Under the pieces are notes generated by a model, which saw nothing but the letters and a program-made list of their open reading frames with translations, was not told the DNA's origin and ran no database searches. From the NCBI GenBank assembly GCA_049509635.1, contig JBEKZS010000069.1, forward strand, positions 1 to 21,876: a stretch of 21,876 bases of DNA. The letters run 5' to 3'. The stretch is from Roseiarcus sp049509635. GTDB taxonomy: Bacteria > Pseudomonadota > Alphaproteobacteria > Rhizobiales > Beijerinckiaceae. The position numbers and the translations under genes were made by a program. Positions 14,930 through 21,876 of the stretch are shown here, one piece after another (the first letter of the stretch is position 1; each line of letters begins with the position of its first letter).

Positions 14930-15688
14930 ATGGCCGCCGGGCGGCTGGGCGCCGGGGGCTCGGGCGGGCCACGGCGTGAATCTGCTGGCGTCTTGACCGC
15001 TGCGATCTTCGACGTCGACGGCGTTCTGCTCGCCTCGCCTCACGAACGCGCGTGGCGGGAAGCGCTCGAGGGGCTGGCCGACCCCAAGCGTTTCACCACG
15101 GCGATGTACCAGGCGGTGGTGGCCGGCAAGCCGCGGCTCAGCGGCGCGCGCGCCGCGCTGGAGGCGCTCGGGGCGCCGGACGCCGAAAAGCGCGCCCCCG
15201 CCTATGCCGAAATCAAGCAGAAGCGGCTGCTCGCGCTGATCCAGGCCGGACATGTCAAGGCCTTCCCCGACGCGCTCCGTTTCATCAAGGCGATCCGGTC
15301 GCTCGGCTGGTCGATGGCCGTGGCCTCGTCGTCGAAGAACGCCAACCAGATGATGCAGACGATTCCCGTCGGGGCCGGACGGACCCTGTTCGATATGTTC
15401 GACGCCAATGACTGCGGCCGCACGTTGACCCACGGCAAGCCCGCCCCCGAGATTTTTCTTCTGGCCGCCGCAGCGTTGGGCGTGGAACCGGCTCGGTGCT
15501 TCGTCGCCGAGGACGCGCCCGCCGGCGTCGAGGCCGCACGCGCGGGCGCCATGTCGGCGCTCGGCGTCGCCCGGCTCGACGACGCCGCCGGGCTGCGGGC
15601 GGCGGGCGCTGACCTCGTCGTGACGAGCCTCGACGAAGTCGCGATCGACGCGCTTCGAGAAGGGCGGCTCCGCCGGCGCGCGCCATGA
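14930..15688 (+). CDS. pgmB: Beta-phosphoglucomutase-like HAD enzyme
   Basis: A 252-residue HAD-superfamily protein of the beta-phosphoglucomutase type, which converts beta-glucose 1-phosphate to glucose 6-phosphate. The catalytic loop FDVDGVLL (27-34) has nucleophile Asp28 and acid/base Asp30. A helical cap follows with SPHERAWREAL and KPRLSG, then the VASSSKNAN block (HAD motif II serine), Lys in HGKPAPEIFLLAAAALG (motif III) and VAEDAPAGVEAARAGAM (motif IV acids). The ATG at 14930 lies 3 nt after the small upstream gene; a TTG at 14993 would start immediately before the catalytic loop and cannot be excluded, since the first 21 residues are Gly/Arg-rich. The stop overlaps the GH65 start as ATGA. 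Pairing with a GH65 phosphorylase strongly favours beta-phosphoglucomutase over other HAD phosphatases. Confidence 0.9.
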   Translation: MAAGRLGAGGSGGPRRESAGVLTAAIFDVDGVLLASPHERAWREALEGLADPKRFTTAMYQAVVAGKPRLSGARAALEALGAPDAEKRAPAYAEIKQKRLLALIQAGHVKAFPDALRFIKAIRSLGWSMAVASSSKNANQMMQTIPVGAGRTLFDMFDANDCGRTLTHGKPAPEIFLLAAAALGVEPARCFVAEDAPAGVEAARAGAMSALGVARLDDAAGLRAAGADLVVTSLDEVAIDALREGRLRRRAP

Positions 15689-18003
15689 ATGATCGCGCGA
15701 CGATGGACGATGCGCTCGCGCCGACCGCCGATCCCGCCTGGGTGCTCGACGCCGTCGGCTTTGACGCCCTGCGCGAGGCCAGCGTCGAATCGCGCTTTGC
15801 AGTCAGCAATGGTTTCCTGGGCGTCAGGGCCGCGCGATGCGTGACGCGCGGCGCGCGCTGCGTCGCGCCGCCGCGAACCTATGTCGCCGGATTGTTCGGC
15901 ACGCCCGGCGCGGGGCCGTCCACGCCGGGACTGGTGCCCGCGGCCGACTGGCTTCAACTCCGGATCCTGCTGCCTGGCGGTCCTCTCGTCCCGCACCCCG
16001 GCGACATGTCGTCCCACCGCATGACGCTCGACATGAAGCGGGGCGCGTTGCTGAGCGCGTTCCATCGATTGAAGGCGCCCGACGCCAGCGATCCCGACGT
16101 GAGCATTCACGGGCGAACGCTGCGCCTCGTTTCGCTGGGCGAACGGGCGATCGGGCTTCAGCTGCTCCAGTTCGAGATCGAGGAGGGCGAGGTCGAAATC
16201 ACGCTCGAGGCCTCGTTCGAGGGACTGGACCTCGGTCTCGTCGCCGAACGGCTCGACGACGACATCGGCCTGTGGCGCACGCACTGCACCGGCAAGCGTC
16301 TCGCCATGGCGACCTCCTCGGCGCTGCGGGTCGACGGCCGCCAGCTCGCGCCAACCGCGTCCGGAGCATTCAAGCGCTCCTGGACCTGGACCAGCCGCCG
16401 CGCGCAAGTCGTGGATTTCGAACGCTTGGTGGCGGTGGTCCGCTCGGAGGCGCCGGACCGGGATCCGAGCGAGGAGGCCCGGCGCGAGCTCGGCGGCGCC
16501 GGCCGGCTCGGCTGGCGCGGCGTGATCGCCACGCACGAGGCCGCATGGGCGGATCGCTGGCGGCTCGGCGACGCCCGGGTCGAGGGCGACGATGCGGCGC
16601 AGCAGGCCCTGCGATTCGCCCTCTACCACCTCAACGGCGCGGCCAATCCCGCCGACGAGCGGGTCTCGATCGGCGCGCGGGCGCTGACCGGCCCAGACTA
16701 TCGCGGGCACGTGTTTTGGGACACCGAGGTCTACCTGCTGCCGTTCTTCGTGATGACCTGGCCGGCAGCCGCACGGGCGCTGCTGATGTATCGCTTCCGG
16801 ACGCTCGACGGCGCGCGCGCCAAAGCCGCGCGGATGGGCTGGCGCGGCGCGCTCTACGCCTGGGAGTCCGCTGATACTGGAGCCGAGACGACGCCGGACC
16901 ACGCGATCGGGCCCGATCGCCGGGTGATCGACATCCTGTGCGGCAGGCAGGAACAGCATATCAGCGCGGATGTCGCCTACGCGGTCTGGCACTATTGGCT
17001 GGCGACCGGAGATGAGGCGTTTCTTCTCGACGCGGGCGCCGAGATCCTGCTGGAGACGGCTCGATTCTGGTCGAGCCGGGCCCGGCTCGAAGCCGACGGC
17101 CGCGGCCATATCCGCGGCGTCATCGGCCCGGACGAGTATCACGAACATATCGACGACAACGCCTTCACCAATGTGATGGCGCGCTGGAACATCCGTCGGG
17201 CGCTGGAGGCCGCGTCGCTTCTGCGCGAGCGATGGCCCGCGCGCTGGGACAGCATCTCGGCCCGGCTGAAACTGGACGAGGACGAACTCGCGCAGTGGTC
17301 GCGCGCGGCGGAGACGATGGCGACCGGCCTCGATCCCGCGACCGGCTTGTTCGAGCAGTTTGCCGGGTTCCATCAGCTCGAGGACATCGACCTGTCGAAC
17401 TATTCCGGTCGTTCGGTCCCGATTGATCTCGTGCTCGGCCGCGAGCGGGTCGCCCGCTCCCAGATCGTCAAGCAGGCCGATGTCGTCGCGCTTCTGGGCC
17501 TGCTGCCGGAGGAATTCCCCGGCGGCATGGCGGCGAGGAACTTCGACCATTATGAACCGCGCTGCAGCCACGGCAGCTCCCTGAGCCGGGCGATGCACGG
17601 GCTCGTCGCCGCGAGGCTGGGCAAGTCCGCCATGGCCTTGCGTTTCTTTCGCGAGACCGCGGCGATCGATCTCGGCGACGCCCATGCGGCGAGCGACGGC
17701 GGCGTCCATATCGCGGCGCTGGGGGGCGTCTGGATGACGGCGGTGCTGGGCTTCGCGGGACTCTCGTTCACCCCCGACGGTGCGGCCCTCGATCCCCGTC
17801 TGCCGGAGGAATGGCGAAGTCTCACCTTCGGATTCCAATGGCGCGGCCGATCCGTCGGGATCCGGATCACGCAGGATGGCGCCATCGAGGCGAGGCTCGA
17901 GGCGGGCGATCCGATGCCGCTGCTCATCGCCGGCCGGAGGCACGAACTGGGCGCTGGCGACCCGCTCCATGTCTCGATTCCGACCCGCTCCGACGTCCAT
18001 TGA
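15685..18003 (+). CDS. Glycoside hydrolase family 65 protein (probable alpha-glucoside phosphorylase)
   Basis: A 772-residue GH65 enzyme of the maltose/trehalose/kojibiose phosphorylase group, which cleaves an alpha-glucoside with inorganic phosphate to beta-glucose 1-phosphate plus glucose or another acceptor. The N-terminal beta-sandwich (about 15-270) starts with ESRFAVSNGFLGVR. The (alpha/alpha)6 barrel shows GHVFWDTEVYLLPFF (341-355), YAWESADTGAET (391-402) and GPDEYHEHIDDNAFTN (481-496), whose Glu484 is the general acid. Further on are KQADVVALL and a phosphate-loop block SHGSSLSRAMHG. The ATG at 15685 overlaps the HAD stop (ATGA); Met7 is an alternative. Coupling to beta-phosphoglucomutase supports a phosphorylase rather than a hydrolase. 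The particular disaccharide cannot be decided by eye. No signal peptide, so it acts in the cytoplasm. Confidence 0.93.
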   Translation: MNDRATMDDALAPTADPAWVLDAVGFDALREASVESRFAVSNGFLGVRAARCVTRGARCVAPPRTYVAGLFGTPGAGPSTPGLVPAADWLQLRILLPGGPLVPHPGDMSSHRMTLDMKRGALLSAFHRLKAPDASDPDVSIHGRTLRLVSLGERAIGLQLLQFEIEEGEVEITLEASFEGLDLGLVAERLDDDIGLWRTHCTGKRLAMATSSALRVDGRQLAPTASGAFKRSWTWTSRRAQVVDFERLVAVVRSEAPDRDPSEEARRELGGAGRLGWRGVIATHEAAWADRWRLGDARVEGDDAAQQALRFALYHLNGAANPADERVSIGARALTGPDYRGHVFWDTEVYLLPFFVMTWPAAARALLMYRFRTLDGARAKAARMGWRGALYAWESADTGAETTPDHAIGPDRRVIDILCGRQEQHISADVAYAVWHYWLATGDEAFLLDAGAEILLETARFWSSRARLEADGRGHIRGVIGPDEYHEHIDDNAFTNVMARWNIRRALEAASLLRERWPARWDSISARLKLDEDELAQWSRAAETMATGLDPATGLFEQFAGFHQLEDIDLSNYSGRSVPIDLVLGRERVARSQIVKQADVVALLGLLPEEFPGGMAARNFDHYEPRCSHGSSLSRAMHGLVAARLGKSAMALRFFRETAAIDLGDAHAASDGGVHIAALGGVWMTAVLGFAGLSFTPDGAALDPRLPEEWRSLTFGFQWRGRSVGIRITQDGAIEARLEAGDPMPLLIAGRRHELGAGDPLHVSIPTRSDVH

Positions 18004-18108
18004 CCCCCATCGAGCCTGACCGCCTCGCCTTCGCGCCCGCGAGAGTCATCGACATGGATTTTGACGCTGATCCCCAGTGCGGCTTGCCCGCTCGCGCCGT
18101 CGCTGCGT

Positions 18109-21081
<2,973 letters not shown>

Positions 21082-21441
21082 CGTCAAAGCTCCTTCCGCC
21101 TTCGCCCCGCGCCGGCCCCGATGATGCCCGCGCCCGGCACAGGAGCAGCCGTTTCCCTCGCCTTCACATCGGCATGCAGATCGAGGCGCTCGCTGATCGC
21201 CGGCGTCCAGAAACGCCCCGGAGCGCGCCATTCCGGCTTGACCCGCTCTGACGCGCGGCGACCGATTCGGCGCGGAGACCCGCGACCCGCGCGGCTCCCC
21301 GGTCCGCCAGCGCACCGGACCCTAGCCGACGGCGCCCGCGGATCGACAGCGTCGGAATCTACTCTCGCCCTCGACCGTCGCGCCGTGGCCGGCGAGCGAA
21401 CCATCATGGATTAGCGACGCGGTTCGCCGATGGAGATACGG
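21082..21441. other. 360-bp divergent intergenic region upstream of the H+-ATPase
   Basis: No convincing gene on either strand; the open frames here are Arg/Gly/Pro-rich and lack ribosome-binding sites. The only promoter-like motif I noticed is TTGACC near 21238 on the plus strand, without a good -10 partner. The region should contain promoters for the leftward ATPase gene and the rightward PAS-protein gene. Confidence 0.4.
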
Positions 21442-21876
21442 ATGAAGCCGCGGAGTGAGATCGCGGCGATGTCGATCGGCCCCTTTCAAGACCTGGCGTC
21501 TGGCTCGTTGCTGGCGCAGGCGGTTGTGGAAAGCATCCGTGAGCCGCTGCTCGTGCTCGACGGCGAACTGCGCGTCATCGCGACAAGTCGATCATTCCAT
21601 TCGAACTTTCATGTCGCGGCCGAGGACGTGGTCGGGCGATCGATTTTCGATGGCGCCGGCGCCCGGTTCGATGCGCCGATCGTGCGGTCGCTGCTCAGAG
21701 CCGCGGTCACGACCCATGGGGTCGCGGAAAGCTGCGGATTCAACGCGACTTTTCCTTTGATAGGAGCGCGCGCGCTGGTTCTCGACGCACGCGCGATCTC
21801 CGACGAACGCCGGGACCGTCCGACCATTCTGATGACGATTCAGGATGTGACCGACCGTCTTGCGATCGAGAACGCG
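21442..21876 (+). CDS. PAS-domain signalling protein, probably a sensor histidine kinase (partial, N-terminus)
   Basis: An uninterrupted frame runs from the ATG at 21442 off the right edge (145 codons visible). After a short N-terminal stretch, AVVESIREPLLVLDGELRVI and the following SRSFHSNFHV form a PAS fold of the kind found in front of HWE/HisKA-type sensor kinases. The segment continues with VVGRSIFDGAGARFDAPIVR and ends in VLDARAISDERRDRPTILMT, then IQDVTDR, the usual end of a PAS domain leading to a kinase linker. I chose 21442 because GGAG lies 6 nt upstream; an in-frame ATG at 21430 would add four residues. The output domain is outside the window, so kinase identity is a family-based guess. 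It is divergent from the H+-ATPase gene; a regulatory link is possible but unshown. Confidence 0.75.
   Translation, partial: MKPRSEIAAMSIGPFQDLASGSLLAQAVVESIREPLLVLDGELRVIATSRSFHSNFHVAAEDVVGRSIFDGAGARFDAPIVRSLLRAAVTTHGVAESCGFNATFPLIGARALVLDARAISDERRDRPTILMTIQDVTDRLAIENA

Noticed and set aside
15202..18000. A 932-codon open frame on the minus strand antisense to GH65 and the HAD gene
   Set aside because: Its product is Arg/Ala/Asp-rich without family motifs, while the plus strand carries full GH65 and HAD signatures. It is a by-product of high GC content.
21082..21315. N-terminal extension of the H+-ATPase frame to 21315
   Set aside because: The extra 78 residues are Arg/Gly/Cys-rich without similarity to ATPases, whereas the ATG at 21081 has a good ribosome-binding site.

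Overview
This is a GC-rich window (roughly two-thirds G+C by eye) from an alphaproteobacterium, most likely of the Hyphomicrobiales/Rhizobiales. The evidence is the codon use, the gene families (RpiR-controlled sugar ABC cluster, TRAP transporter, DUF2248-type zinc peptidase) and a fragment with the N-terminal signature of the alphaproteobacterial Porin_2 family. I cannot name the species. Nothing looks like a phage, insertion sequence, CRISPR array, tRNA or rRNA. The window reads as accessory carbon and energy metabolism on a chromosome or large replicon.

Region 1 (1-5340) is a sugar or polyol uptake and catabolism locus. On the minus strand, in transcription order, are a xylose-isomerase-like TIM-barrel protein, a Gfo/Idh/MocA dehydrogenase, a periplasmic sugar-binding protein and an ABC ATPase that runs off the left edge. 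A MurR/RpiR regulator is divergent, across an AT-rich promoter region. The ATPase has an atypical signature motif in its first nucleotide-binding domain. A perfect 26-bp palindrome lies between the binding-protein and ATPase genes.

Region 2 (5453-10702) holds a zinc-ribbon/HEIGH metallopeptidase, a porin N-terminal fragment that overlaps the peptidase gene tail to tail, a cysteine-poor Rrf2 regulator and, divergent from that regulator, a complete three-gene TRAP transporter (dctP, dctQ, dctM). The Rrf2-dctP intergenic region carries two short inverted repeats that could be operators.

Region 3 (10803-18003) is a central-carbon module made of two divergent operons. Phosphoketolase and class I fructose-bisphosphate aldolase (ATGA overlap) read leftward. 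A small unknown protein, a beta-phosphoglucomutase-like HAD enzyme and a GH65 disaccharide phosphorylase read rightward with 3-nt and ATGA junctions. Together they suggest ATP-saving phosphorolysis of an alpha-glucoside to glucose 6-phosphate, with a phosphoketolase route to acetyl phosphate.

Region 4 (18109-21876) is a plasma-membrane-type (P3A) proton-pumping ATPase with an unusual ~170-residue Ala/Pro/Lys-rich C-terminal tail. Divergent from it is the start of a PAS-domain signalling protein cut by the right edge.

I did not find a clearly new defence or mobile system. The best leads are the H+-ATPase tail, the uncharacterised small gene that heads the phosphorylase operon, the linked phosphorolysis/phosphoketolase layout, and the truncated porin.
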